Below, piece after piece: positions 43,189 to 51,696 of a stretch of DNA of 64,000 bases; the stretch's first letter is position 1, and every line of letters starts with the position of its first letter. A model generated the notes under the pieces. The model saw only the letters and a program-made list of their open reading frames with translations. It was not told where the DNA came from and searched no databases. The stretch spans positions 62,001 through 126,000 of the forward strand of contig JANLFP010000005.1 of NCBI GenBank assembly GCA_024655905.1, read 5' to 3'. A program made the translations under genes and the position numbers. The stretch is from Tepidanaerobacteraceae bacterium. Lineage in GTDB: Bacteria; Bacillota; Thermosediminibacteria; Thermosediminibacterales; Tepidanaerobacteraceae.

Positions 43189-43263
43189 GAATAAATCCCC
43201 CCTAAAAAGCCTAATAATAAAAAGTATTAACAGCAGGGGGGATAATATGACTATTAAATTGTC

Positions 43264-43824
43264 TTAAAATAAATCTTTCCAGCGCCTTGCATGTTCCGTT
43301 TCCACGCCAAAGTACGCCAGCGCCCTCGACACCGTTTGATTAATAATGTCATCAACAGTTTCGGGCCTGGTATAAAACGTCGGCATCAGAGGCATTATAA
43401 TAACCCCCAGGCGGGATAATTTTAGCATATTCTCCAGGTGTATGGGCGAAAGCGGTGTCTCTCTCGGCATAAGCAGCAGCCTTCTTTTTTCCTTGATGGT
43501 CACATCCGCTGCTCTCGTTATGAGGTCATCGGCAAAGCCAATGGCAATACCCGCCAGGGTCTTCATGCTGCAGGGCGCAACTATCATGCCATCGGTTTTA
43601 ATGGAACCGCTTGCAATCACAGCCGACAGGTCGTTTACATCGTGGGAGAAACTTGCCATTTTCTCCACTTCCGCCACCTTAAATCCTGTTTCCTGCTCGA
43701 TGGTGAAGCCACCCCATTTGCTCACAATAAGGTGCGTTTCAATGTCCTTTTTCTTGAGCTCTTCCAGTATTCTGATTCCGAAAATAGCTCCCGATGCGCC
43801 CGTAATGGCTACTACCAGCCTCAT
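43264..43824 (-). CDS. ubiX: Flavin prenyltransferase UbiX
   Basis: 186 aa with AITGASGAIFGIRILE (flavin site), SMKTLAGIAIGFADDLITRAADV and the C-terminal RPETVDDIINQTVSRALAYFGV. Makes prenyl-FMN for UbiD-type decarboxylases. ATG at 43824 has GGAGG 6 nt upstream; the extension to 43839 is not favoured. An LpdD-like gene lies upstream. No ubiD is in the window. Confidence 0.93.
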   Translation of the reverse strand: MRLVVAITGASGAIFGIRILEELKKKDIETHLIVSKWGGFTIEQETGFKVAEVEKMASFSHDVNDLSAVIASGSIKTDGMIVAPCSMKTLAGIAIGFADDLITRAADVTIKEKRRLLLMPRETPLSPIHLENMLKLSRLGVIIMPLMPTFYTRPETVDDIINQTVSRALAYFGVETEHARRWKDLF

Positions 43825-43839
43825 GCCATCCCTCCTCAA

Positions 43840-43935
43840 TTTAGCGCAGCTTTATCCGAAGTTTAACATATATATATATATTTAACATATATATATATAT
43901 CTGAAATATATCCGTCCATTTAAAATATATCAGCC
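43840..43935. repeat. AT dinucleotide-rich repeat
   Basis: Two copies of TTTAACATATATATATATAT-like sequence (about 43861-43900) followed by AATATATCCGTCCATTTA and AATATATCAGCCCATTTA. A short tandem repeat between ubiX and the LpdD-like gene. Confidence 0.7.
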
Positions 43936-43960
43936 CATTTAAAGCGGGAAGAGTGTTGCG

Positions 43961-44380
43961 CTAATCTTTCGGATCAGCCGATGTTTTCTTCGGTTTTTCA
44001 AGACTCTTTGCTATAATCCTCGTCAATTCCCGCCCGTTTCTAATAAGCTCATCGATTTCCTCTTTTGCAGCATCGTCGACATGTATGCCGCATGTAACAA
44101 CAACAGCACAATTCATCCTTTTGCATATTTCTTCCGCCATGGGAACCGCAACTATATCATCCATGTGTCCCGGGATATTGATCACGGAAGTGGTGCAGCT
44201 TATACTGCCATCACCCTTCAAGCTCGGTCTGGGCTGGCTCAATACTACCGTGCCTATGTGGGGCTTTTCGCCGCCCCCGACATATACATTAATCCCGTCT
44301 TCACTTCTCGCAACAACAGCCTGCAGGCAGAACTTTGCCTTGCCATATCTTTCGAAAAACATTTCAATCATACGCAACAC
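43961..44380 (-). CDS. LpdD-like prenylated-flavin chaperone domain protein
   Basis: 139 aa, no signal or membrane span. Conserved GGGEKPHIGTVVLSQPRPS, TTSVINIPGHMDD and VVTCGIHVDDA match the small family now called LpdD (prenyl-FMN chaperone of gallate decarboxylase systems). The neighbour ubiX supports the link. Function of stand-alone LpdD without a decarboxylase nearby is unclear. Confidence 0.75.
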   Translation of the reverse strand: MLRMIEMFFERYGKAKFCLQAVVARSEDGINVYVGGGEKPHIGTVVLSQPRPSLKGDGSISCTTSVINIPGHMDDIVAVPMAEEICKRMNCAVVVTCGIHVDDAAKEEIDELIRNGRELTRIIAKSLEKPKKTSADPKD

Positions 44381-44426
44381 CGTTTTTAATTATATCATTA
44401 CAAAAGCCCAATGTAAATTTTTAAGG

Positions 44427-44569
44427 AATGTAAGGTTTTTTATTTTTATGTCAGGTTTAGTAAATTAATCCTGACATTTTGTTGACTTTTTTAAGTAAGA
44501 GATATATTCTATAAATCAATATAAAAACAATTTATCAAACCTTACATTATATTTTAAAATCCTGACATT
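44427..44569 (+). promoter_or_regulatory. amt control region: promoter plus five operator-like repeats
   Basis: Five copies of AATGT(A/C)AGG(T/A)TT: forward at 44427-44438 and 44448-44459, reverse at 44466-44477, 44537-44548 and 44558-44569. The first two are 21 bp apart, and the last two are also 21 bp apart; in each pair one copy reads GTAAGG and the other GTCAGG. A promoter TTGACT (44482-44487), 17 nt, TATTCT (44505-44510) lies between the groups. Candidate nitrogen-responsive operator; it does not fit the TGTNA-N7-TNACA spacing of GlnR/TnrA. Confidence 0.65.
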
Positions 44570-44673
44570 CGGAGGTGATTCAAGATAGATTTTGTATATT
44601 TCATTAAATTTTTCTCAAGGAATTCCGATGGACCGCAAAATTTCACCATAATAAAAAAAGGAGTGTGGTCAAA

Positions 44674-46263
44674 ATGACAAAAAAGATGGTTGCCGTGCTT
44701 CTCCTGGCAATAATTTTTTCTATCTTTCTCGCTTCGGCAGTCCTGGCCGATGGGCAGGATCCGGCCGGCGTCAGTTACGGTACCGCCAATGACATAACCG
44801 CCGCTGATGCCGGTCATCCCACCCAGCAGGAAATAATCACCCAGGTGGCAAAAAATAAGATTGGCATCAATTATGTATGGGTCATGCTGACGGCGTTTTT
44901 AATCTTCTTCTTTCAGGCGGGATTTGCACTTGTAGAAACAGGTTTTACCCAGGCAAAAAACGCCCTCCATACCATCGGCATGAATTTAATGGTTTTTGTG
45001 GTGGGAACCATAGGTTTCTTTCTTACAGGCTTTGCCTTCATGTTCGGCAATGCGGGAGGATTTGCCACTCTCGGAGGACCCCAGGTCTTAAACAGCGGTC
45101 TGAGCTTAAACGGATGGAATTTGCTGGGATTGAAAGGTTTTCTTCTCAGCGGTGCGGCATATGATGCCAGCATATATGCCATGTTTTTCTTCCAGATGGT
45201 GTTTATGGACACCACCGTCACCATTCCCACCGGAGCCATGGCGGAGCGCGTAAAATTCCTGGCGGTGGTCATAGCTTCCTTCTTCATTTCAATGTTTTAT
45301 TACCCCATTTACGGCGGCTGGGTATGGGGCGGTGGATGGCTGGCCCAGCTTGGAGCAAAACTGGGGCTTGGCAATGGAGCCGTTGACTTCGCAGGTTCCG
45401 GCGTAGTCCACGCCATGGGCGGCATGCTGGCCCTTGCAGGCGCCATTATCATAGGTCCCAGAATCGGCAAATTTAAAAACGATGGCACTCCCGTAAATAT
45501 TCCCGGCCACGACATACCAATGGCGGTACTTGGAACCATAATCCTGTTCTTCGGCTGGTTTGCCTTCAATGCAGGCAGCACCTTGAACGGCACCGACTTC
45601 AGGCTGGCAGTGGTTGCTACCAACACCATGATAGCCGGAGCAGTGGGCGGCTTTACGGCTATGGTTTATATGTGGATCAAGACCGGAAAACCCAACATTG
45701 CCATGACATGCAACGGCGCGCTGGCAGGTCTTGTGGCAATAACAGCCCCGTGTGCCTTCGTAAACGGCGTATCTGCATTTATCATCGGCCTTGTGGCGGG
45801 CGTCCTGGTATGCGTTTCAGTGGATGCTGTCGAAAAGCTCAAAATCGATGATCCCGTGGGCGCCTTCTCGGTCCATGGAGCCAACGGCATATGGGGCTTG
45901 ATAAGTGTGGGTCTTTTCGCCGACGGCACATACGGCGCCGGATTAAACGGAGTATCCTCTGCCGTCACGGGTCTGTTCTACGGAGGAGGCTTCGGGCAGC
46001 TTGCAGCCCAGCTCATAGATGTAGCGGTTGTAATCATTTATGGTTTTGGTTTAGCTTATTTATTCTTCAAAGTACTGGATACGGTCATAGGTCTACGGGT
46101 AAATGCGGAGCATGAAATATCCGGACTTGACCTTCCCGAAATGGGCGCTCTTGCATATGCCGACTTTCAGCTTGTGCCCAGCCTTCATGCCACTGGCAGT
46201 TCAAGGAAAAAGTCCAGCTTTGAATCATCGGACTCCGAACGGAAGCTTGCAGTCGAAGCTTAA
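44674..46263 (+). CDS. amt: Ammonium transporter Amt
   Basis: 529 aa. Cleavable-looking signal segment (about 1-23), an extracytoplasmic stretch, then eleven spans with FALVETGFTQAKNALHTIGMN, WGGGWLAQLG, VHAMGG and VDPVGAFSVHG-like VDDPVGAFSVHGANGIWGLI, where the twin-His pore residues lie. It has a longer N-terminus than usual and a Ser-rich C-terminal tail. ATG 44674 has AAGGAG 10 nt upstream. No glnK/glnB gene follows, which is unusual for amt. Confidence 0.95.
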   Translation: MTKKMVAVLLLAIIFSIFLASAVLADGQDPAGVSYGTANDITAADAGHPTQQEIITQVAKNKIGINYVWVMLTAFLIFFFQAGFALVETGFTQAKNALHTIGMNLMVFVVGTIGFFLTGFAFMFGNAGGFATLGGPQVLNSGLSLNGWNLLGLKGFLLSGAAYDASIYAMFFFQMVFMDTTVTIPTGAMAERVKFLAVVIASFFISMFYYPIYGGWVWGGGWLAQLGAKLGLGNGAVDFAGSGVVHAMGGMLALAGAIIIGPRIGKFKNDGTPVNIPGHDIPMAVLGTIILFFGWFAFNAGSTLNGTDFRLAVVATNTMIAGAVGGFTAMVYMWIKTGKPNIAMTCNGALAGLVAITAPCAFVNGVSAFIIGLVAGVLVCVSVDAVEKLKIDDPVGAFSVHGANGIWGLISVGLFADGTYGAGLNGVSSAVTGLFYGGGFGQLAAQLIDVAVVIIYGFGLAYLFFKVLDTVIGLRVNAEHEISGLDLPEMGALAYADFQLVPSLHATGSSRKKSSFESSDSERKLAVEA

Positions 46264-46312
46264 TTTAGCATCGTTATTCCTCCCCATATATCATATACAT
46301 TTTTCCCAAACT

Positions 46313-46344
46313 TAAAGCCGCAGAAATATTCTGCGGCTTTAAGG
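46313..46344 (+). terminator. Hairpin after amt, between convergent genes
   Basis: TTAAAGCCGCAGAA and TTCTGCGGCTTTAA form a perfect 14-bp inverted repeat. The T tract is short on both strands, so it may serve as a two-way terminator. Confidence 0.65.
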
Positions 46345-46401
46345 CTCTTAAATCTCCTTTATGCACTCATAAGGAAAAATAGCGGCTGAAGCCTGATAAT
46401 G

Positions 46402-46965
46402 TCAGTCTATCAAAATCATTCCGGTCCAAATGATAGCATCCGCGGAAAACACAATTTCCAGCCCTGCATTCCTGCAGGTGGCGATCACGTCTATGCCCAG
46501 AGCTTCCATTGAAGGCCTGGCCTTCTCCGGCTTTACACATACTAGAGTCTTGGGACATTCCTTGCATAACTTGCAGGGCCCTCCAATCAGACCCGCAGCA
46601 AAGGGGAAGCCGAGAGAAAATGCCTTTTTCTCTATTTTATAGACGGCATCGTGCAGTTTCAGGGCCAGTTCATCCGTTTCCGGCTCCCATTTTTTTACAT
46701 CATGCACCTCAGCCTTCATTTGAACCACAAGAGCTAGAAAATAGCTCGAAAGAACCTTGCGAAACTCGTCAACGCTCGGCGTATTAGGAGGACACTTCAG
46801 ATTTTTGCCGTAGTTCCGGCATCCCGATTGAGCGCACTGAAACCTGACCCTGTCGTCAACCACGACATTTTTTGCATGCATCAATTTTGCTCCCGACATT
46901 CCCTCTATGTTTAGAGCAAAACCAAGCAGCTCTTTTGCCTTTTCTATCTGTTCAAGGAAATCCAT
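46402..46965 (-). CDS. DUF2284 predicted metal-binding protein
   Basis: 187 aa with the Cys-rich pattern of DUF2284: FQCAQSGCRNYGKNLKCPPNTPSVDEF and CKLCKECPKTLVCVKPEKARPSMEALGID. Probably binds an Fe-S cluster. ATG at 46965 with GGAGG 7 nt upstream. A single gene with no clear partners; function unknown. Confidence 0.85.
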   Translation of the reverse strand: MDFLEQIEKAKELLGFALNIEGMSGAKLMHAKNVVVDDRVRFQCAQSGCRNYGKNLKCPPNTPSVDEFRKVLSSYFLALVVQMKAEVHDVKKWEPETDELALKLHDAVYKIEKKAFSLGFPFAAGLIGGPCKLCKECPKTLVCVKPEKARPSMEALGIDVIATCRNAGLEIVFSADAIIWTGMILID

Positions 46966-46986
46966 AAAGTCGCCTCCGGCAAACAC

Positions 46987-47346
46987 ATGAATGAAATGAA
47001 TATATCATTAGCTTCAGCAACATGTTTCTTAACTGAAGCAATGCTTTACCACTCATTTAAATCTACCTCTTCACAGCTTCTTCAATTATTTTGTATTTTA
47101 ACCAATTTAATCCTTCCTTTCACAACAGACATTGTGATATATTATATCACGAAAATGAACTTGTAACAAAGGGAAACAAGTTCTTTCTCTATTCTTTACA
47201 GTTTTTGCATAGTTTGTACACCTAAAGCCCGGGTTGCCCCAGGCTTTTCTTTTTGAACTACCCTGAAAATAGATTTTCATTCATCTGAGAGTGTCACAAA
47301 GTTGCATGAGTGTCTTATTCTACATTATAGATAGCATCATGTACTC
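46987..47346. other. Intergenic region with palindromes and an orphan terminator
   Basis: No gene seen. GTGATATATTATATCAC (about 47131-47147) is a perfect palindrome. AACTTGT/ACAAGTT (about 47158-47182) is another inverted repeat. A plus-strand terminator-like hairpin (AAAGCCCGGG-TTG-CCCCAGGCTTTTCTTTTT, about 47223-47252) follows although no plus-strand gene precedes it, so a small RNA could be made here. Confidence 0.35.
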
Positions 47347-47763
47347 CTATTCGGTGCCGTTCGCCAATCCCAGATGCCGAAAGCCCTCAACGATGCTCTC
47401 TTTGCCGATGGAAATCAGATGTGAGGCTAGTTTGTCCATATCCCAACCATTATTAATAACTGAGCATAGTTCTAAAACCATCGGCAGATTGGTCCCCGAT
47501 ACCACTCGCATTTTGCTTTTAGAGTGCCGGCTTGAAAGCTTCATAGCCATGTTGAAGGGACTTCCCCCGAACAGATCCGCCAGTATCAACACGTCTTCAC
47601 CGGCATCGCCTATTTCCTTTTTCAATTTGGACTCAAAGCCTTCCAAATCATCATCTTCATCAAAACTCATTATTTTCAAAAAGTCATTTTCTCCCGATAT
47701 CATTTTTGCCGCTCTGAGAAGACCTGCAGGAAAAGCCCCGTGGCCGACCAAAATCACCTTCAT
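47347..47763 (-). CDS. PTS mannose-family EIIA component
   Basis: 138 aa. The phosphorylated His is in ILVGHGAFPAGL (His 8), and LADLFGGSPFNMA is the other family motif. Cytoplasmic phosphotransfer domain. Last gene of a IIB-IIC-IID-SIS-IIA operon. Substrate not decidable; the SIS partner suggests an amino sugar or similar ketose/aldose. Confidence 0.93.
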   Translation of the reverse strand: MKVILVGHGAFPAGLLRAAKMISGENDFLKIMSFDEDDDLEGFESKLKKEIGDAGEDVLILADLFGGSPFNMAMKLSSRHSKSKMRVVSGTNLPMVLELCSVINNGWDMDKLASHLISIGKESIVEGFRHLGLANGTE

Positions 47764-47770
47764 TATATCA

Positions 47771-48529
47771 TCACACCTTCAGATTCTTGACATATTCGGT
47801 ATACTTGGCATAAACCCTATCGGTAATATCACCCGCCGCGCCTGCCACATTGGGCGAAACAAAAGTATGCAGGTCTATGCCCTTTTCTTTGAGAAGCCGT
47901 GCCGTTTCTGAAAGAAGGGACATTGATATGAATATGACGGACAGTGTGGAGCCGGCTCCGACTTTCGGCTTGCCGCTTTCTATTTCAACCAGCGCATCCT
48001 CCATGGGCACGCAGTTGTCGATTACCACATCGGCCACATCCGCCAGAGTTTTTCCGCTGGAGTGAGTCGGTCTGGAATTTCTATAATTGTCTTTGGAAGT
48101 TACGGCTATCACTTTCATTTCTCTTTCCTTCGCATACAGCGCTGCTTCTACCGGCGCCGCATTGAGCCCGCCGTGAGAATAGACCACCATGCAGTCTTCC
48201 TTGTAAAAGGTATAGCTCTGCAGAAAATTCTTTACGTACCCCTCCTGCCTCTCAATCCATAAAAGCTCCCTCGCGCCCCCGGGACCAATCACATTGAACC
48301 ATATCAGTCTTGGATCGATTAACGGATGAAGGCCGACAAAACTTCCATATCTCGGGAATATATCCAGGGCAGGTATTGCGGAATGACCGCTGCCGAACAG
48401 ATGCACCAGATGCCCCTTGCCGATGCTTTCGGCCATTATCCCGGCAGCCCTTTTTATACTGCCGATTTCCTCTTCTTTTATTTTGTTCAAAATCTCCAGC
48501 GCTTTTTCCTGATATACTTCAACTGACAT
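47771..48529 (-). CDS. SIS-domain sugar isomerase family protein (UPF0309)
   Basis: 252 aa with SIS-domain blocks HLFGSGHSAIPALDIFPRYGSF, VVYSHGGLNAAPVEAALYAKE and VIAVTSKDNY. It matches the UPF0309 family often found with PTS operons. It would isomerise or deaminate the phosphorylated sugar made by the PTS. It sits between the IID and IIA genes. Confidence 0.88.
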   Translation of the reverse strand: MSVEVYQEKALEILNKIKEEEIGSIKRAAGIMAESIGKGHLVHLFGSGHSAIPALDIFPRYGSFVGLHPLIDPRLIWFNVIGPGGARELLWIERQEGYVKNFLQSYTFYKEDCMVVYSHGGLNAAPVEAALYAKEREMKVIAVTSKDNYRNSRPTHSSGKTLADVADVVIDNCVPMEDALVEIESGKPKVGAGSTLSVIFISMSLLSETARLLKEKGIDLHTFVSPNVAGAAGDITDRVYAKYTEYVKNLKV

Positions 48530-48547
48530 TTAATCCACTTCCTCTTT

Positions 48548-49363
48548 TTAAAATATTTTTAAAACAACACCTGCGAATGTTGCCAGGAATAAAAATCCCA
48601 TCACCCATAAGGGTGATTTTTTCTTCACCGAAAGCAGATACCATACAACGACCACAGTTAAAATTGATAACAGCCCGGGAAAAATATTGTCCAGTATCTT
48701 CTGAAACTCTATGGCCATCTCGCCTGAGGTATATTTTATTGCAGTCGACAGATTTATATATGAAGCTGAAAGCGCTCCCATCACCAGCAGGCCGAGTACG
48801 TTTAACGCATTGGTCAGCGCATCTATCTTGCCGCCCTGCATGATGTCCTGTATGCCGCCCAAACCTGCCGAGTACCCGAATTTATACAGGTACCACGAAG
48901 ACAGACCGATAACAATCGGATATACAAGGGCATAAAATACCGGCCCCAGTATTCCGGCGCTCTTTGTAATGCCGATGGCTATGGCAAGAAGGATCGGTAT
49001 CAGCGTACCGGGAACCAATGTGTCTCCGATGCCTGAAAGAGGCCCCATCAATGCAACTTTGACGGTATTGATTGTGTCATCATCGATTTCGGCGCCATTG
49101 GCCCTTTGCTCTTCAAACGCCGCGGTAACGCCGTTAATGACGCTTCCGATTTGCGGTTCGACATTAAAAAGAACCAGATGTCTTTTCAAAGCCTTGATTT
49201 TTTCTTCTTTGTCCTTATAAAGTTCTTCGATCACCGGCAGCATGGAATGGCAAAATGCTATGCCCTGCATCCTTTCGCCGCTCTGGGATGACCCGTTGAA
49301 AAAGAACCAGTTCAGCCATGAGTTAAAAAGCGTCTTTTGAGTTAATTTCTTATATTCAGCCAT
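48548..49363 (-). CDS. PTS mannose-family EIID component
   Basis: 271 aa membrane component. N-terminal LTQKTLFNSWLNWFFFNGSSQSGERMQGIAF and PLSGIGDTLVPGTLIPIL are typical. ATG at 49363 has GGAGG upstream and overlaps the end of the IIC gene; the longer frame to 49414 is not used. Works with IIC as the sugar channel. Confidence 0.94.
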   Translation of the reverse strand: MAEYKKLTQKTLFNSWLNWFFFNGSSQSGERMQGIAFCHSMLPVIEELYKDKEEKIKALKRHLVLFNVEPQIGSVINGVTAAFEEQRANGAEIDDDTINTVKVALMGPLSGIGDTLVPGTLIPILLAIAIGITKSAGILGPVFYALVYPIVIGLSSWYLYKFGYSAGLGGIQDIMQGGKIDALTNALNVLGLLVMGALSASYINLSTAIKYTSGEMAIEFQKILDNIFPGLLSILTVVVVWYLLSVKKKSPLWVMGFLFLATFAGVVLKIF

Positions 49364-50114
49364 TGTATGATTCACCTCCCTGGAATTTAAACCAGAATAT
49401 CGCCAGCACAACACCCATTACGGCTATGGCTATTATTGGGAGATTGAGATATTTCACCAGCATGAAACCAAGGATGAAAATTCCAAAATAGCTTTTGTCT
49501 TTTATGATCATATTAAGCAGTATACCGATTCCAAGAGCCGGCAATATTCCGCCCAGGACCGTCAAATAATGCGTAATGATAGGCGGTATCATGTTCAACA
49601 AATTTTGCAAAAATCCCCGTCCAAAATAGAGAATCAAAAATGCCGGTATGAACCTCATCGCAAAATTGACTATCTGGGCACCTAGATTCATCGCTTTGAT
49701 TCCGCTGCCAACGCCCTTTTCGGCGTACCCATCCGCTCTATGTGCAAAATAAACATTTATTACCCATATTATATTCCATATAGTAACGCCCAGCAGTCCC
49801 ACCGGAACCGCCAGTGTGGGCGCAATACTCGGGTCCGCTTTCGATAAAATGATCAGAGCGGTTGTGATATATCCTATATAGTCCACATCAAAAGGCATGA
49901 CCGCCCCGGGAGTTATTATGCCGATGTACATGGCCTGAATGAGAATGCCGACCTCCAGTGCCGTTTTTACGTCTCCCAAAATCAATCCTACAAGCGCCGA
50001 AGCGACAAGTGGTCTTCCCAGAGTGTAAAAACCTCCTGTAGTGCCCAGAATCCATGGAGCTCCAATAGCCCCCAGATATGCCAGCAGAGATATTAAGGCA
50101 ATTTGAATAAACAA
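49356..50114 (-). CDS. PTS mannose-family EIIC component
   Basis: 252 aa, six to seven hydrophobic spans, with LGRPLVASALVGLILGDVKTALEVGILIQAMYIGIITPGA, a conserved EIIC-Man block. It overlaps the IID start by 8 bp. The sugar passes through IIC/IID while being phosphorylated by IIB. Confidence 0.94.
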   Translation of the reverse strand: MFIQIALISLLAYLGAIGAPWILGTTGGFYTLGRPLVASALVGLILGDVKTALEVGILIQAMYIGIITPGAVMPFDVDYIGYITTALIILSKADPSIAPTLAVPVGLLGVTIWNIIWVINVYFAHRADGYAEKGVGSGIKAMNLGAQIVNFAMRFIPAFLILYFGRGFLQNLLNMIPPIITHYLTVLGGILPALGIGILLNMIIKDKSYFGIFILGFMLVKYLNLPIIAIAVMGVVLAIFWFKFQGGESYNG

Positions 50115-50132
50115 TATAATCCCTCCCAGAAA

Positions 50133-50624
50133 TTATTTCAGGGTATTTTTAATTTTTGACCATGAGTATAAGGGAGTCTCGGGAAGCAATTGAAAGTCTA
50201 CATTTATCCCTCCTTCCTCCAATTTATTCAAATAGCCCACCTCCTCCTCTGTAATAAAAATATTGTGAGTAATTTCGTATGTTTTCCGGGTTTCTTTAAC
50301 CTTTTTCGATACGTTGCCTATATTCAGCCTTTGGAAGTTTATACCGGCATTAAAAAGTTCATAGGCTGTTCTGGGAAATCTGACGATAATCATGATGCTG
50401 CTCTTTTCCCTGATTGAATTGAGGCTTTCCTTGACTTCATCAAATTTACAGATGATGCATTTGACATTTTTAGGAACAGCCATGGTTGCTATGGATTTTA
50501 ATACCGGATTTCCCGCGGTTTCATCATCGACGGCAATTATTGCATCAATATCATGAAACTTAATCCATTTTGTGACGATCTGACCATGAATTAGTCTATC
50601 ATCCACTCTTATAATTTTTATCAT
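50133..50624 (-). CDS. PTS mannose-family EIIB component
   Basis: 163 aa. The phosphorylated His is in RVDDRLIHGQIVTKW (His 13), the family signature. ATG at 50624 has GGTAGG upstream. First structural gene after the regulator, 9 nt from its stop, so regulator and PTS genes share a transcript. Confidence 0.94.
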   Translation of the reverse strand: MIKIIRVDDRLIHGQIVTKWIKFHDIDAIIAVDDETAGNPVLKSIATMAVPKNVKCIICKFDEVKESLNSIREKSSIMIIVRFPRTAYELFNAGINFQRLNIGNVSKKVKETRKTYEITHNIFITEEEVGYLNKLEEGGINVDFQLLPETPLYSWSKIKNTLK

Positions 50625-50633
50625 CACGCCTAC

Positions 50634-51368
50634 CTACCTTTCCGTAATCAAATTGACGCGTATGGAATACCTGTCTCCCCGCAAAATTGAAACAGCATAT
50701 TCGAAAGGTATGCCTTCCTCCGTATAGGTTATCCTTTTTACAAGAAAAGCTGCGGTCTTTAAACTGACTGAAAGTCGTTCCGCAATAACTCTGTCGCTTA
50801 TATTTATTGAATTGTAATCTTCCTCCGCCCGATAGGGAATAATATTGAACCTGGTCTTCAATATGGAATATAGAGAGCTGGCGGTTTTTAAAAATTCTTC
50901 GTCAAAATCTTTAAAAAGAGAGCACGGAAGGTAACTTTTCTGCAAAGCCACAGGCTCGCCGCCGCCCAATCTCAACCTTTCAATTATCCAAACATCTTCA
51001 TCGTTTGCGAGGTTTAAAGCATCGGCTATATCTTTTTCAGCCCGCTCTTTCCCAAAATTCAAAATGATCGTGGATGGCTCTATTCCTTTTTGTCTCATTT
51101 CTTCGGTAAAACTCATTAAATTCAAATATCTTTGTATTTTGGGCTTTGCAACAAATGTCCCCTTGCCTTGAATCCTGTACAATATTCCTTCCTGGACAAG
51201 ATCCGAAAGCGCCTTTCGAACAGTTATCAGGCTGACATTATAAATTTTTTGCAGTTCGTTTTCGCTGGGAATTTTTTCGTCTTCCCTGTATATGCCTTTT
51301 TTAATGTCCTCCAGCAATTCACTTTTGAGCTGATAATACAACGGCAAAGGCTTATCTCTGCTTACCAT
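50634..51368 (-). CDS. GntR-family regulator (HutC/UTRA type)
   Basis: 244 aa. The N-terminal winged helix has LPLYYQLKSELLEDI, PSENELQKIYNVSLITVRKAL and GKGTFVA; a UTRA ligand domain follows. Likely senses the sugar phosphate and represses its own operon. The upstream gap has AACATAA, AACATGT and AACATAA at short intervals (about 51384-51418, minus strand), possible binding sites. Confidence 0.9.
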   Translation of the reverse strand: MVSRDKPLPLYYQLKSELLEDIKKGIYREDEKIPSENELQKIYNVSLITVRKALSDLVQEGILYRIQGKGTFVAKPKIQRYLNLMSFTEEMRQKGIEPSTIILNFGKERAEKDIADALNLANDEDVWIIERLRLGGGEPVALQKSYLPCSLFKDFDEEFLKTASSLYSILKTRFNIIPYRAEEDYNSINISDRVIAERLSVSLKTAAFLVKRITYTEEGIPFEYAVSILRGDRYSIRVNLITER

Positions 51369-51508
51369 GCTGTCACCTCATATATCTTTATGTTTTCATA
51401 TTGACATGTTATTATGTTCTTATACTAAGTTATTCGACGCAAAACTTTAAATTCCTTCTTTAAAATAAAAAATCTTTGATTTTTAATTCTCATGCCTTGT
51501 ACCCAAGG

Positions 51509-51597
51509 TGTTAGATCGGCAGATTTTTTGAAATGCGTTGCGGAAAGCCATATATATTAAGGAATATTTATGCTTTCCTACGCATTATAAAAAAATT
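51509..51597. repeat. Dispersed palindromic element, copy 2
   Basis: Second copy of the element at 8748-8836. Stem AATGCGT/ACGCATT encloses GGAAAGC/GCTTTCC and an AT-rich loop with ATTAAGG; T and A runs flank it. It lies between the divergent GntR and EndoQ genes. The stems are kept although the sequence has changed. Confidence 0.5.
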
Positions 51598-51696
51598 CAT
51601 GCTGTTATTTTATTGTGATATAATATGATTCGGTTGTTTGTTTATAAGGTTTCAGTCGCCATGAATTCTGTACAAAAAAGGGTGAGGGTGTGGCAA

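Noticed and set aside
44431-44478. GlnR/TnrA box before amt
   Set aside because: The TGTCA and TGACA halves are 18 bp apart, not 7, so the repeats do not form the known site.
44570-44664. GGAGG at 44571 as start of a short peptide before amt
   Set aside because: No start codon at usable spacing; the only in-reach TTG is 16 nt away.
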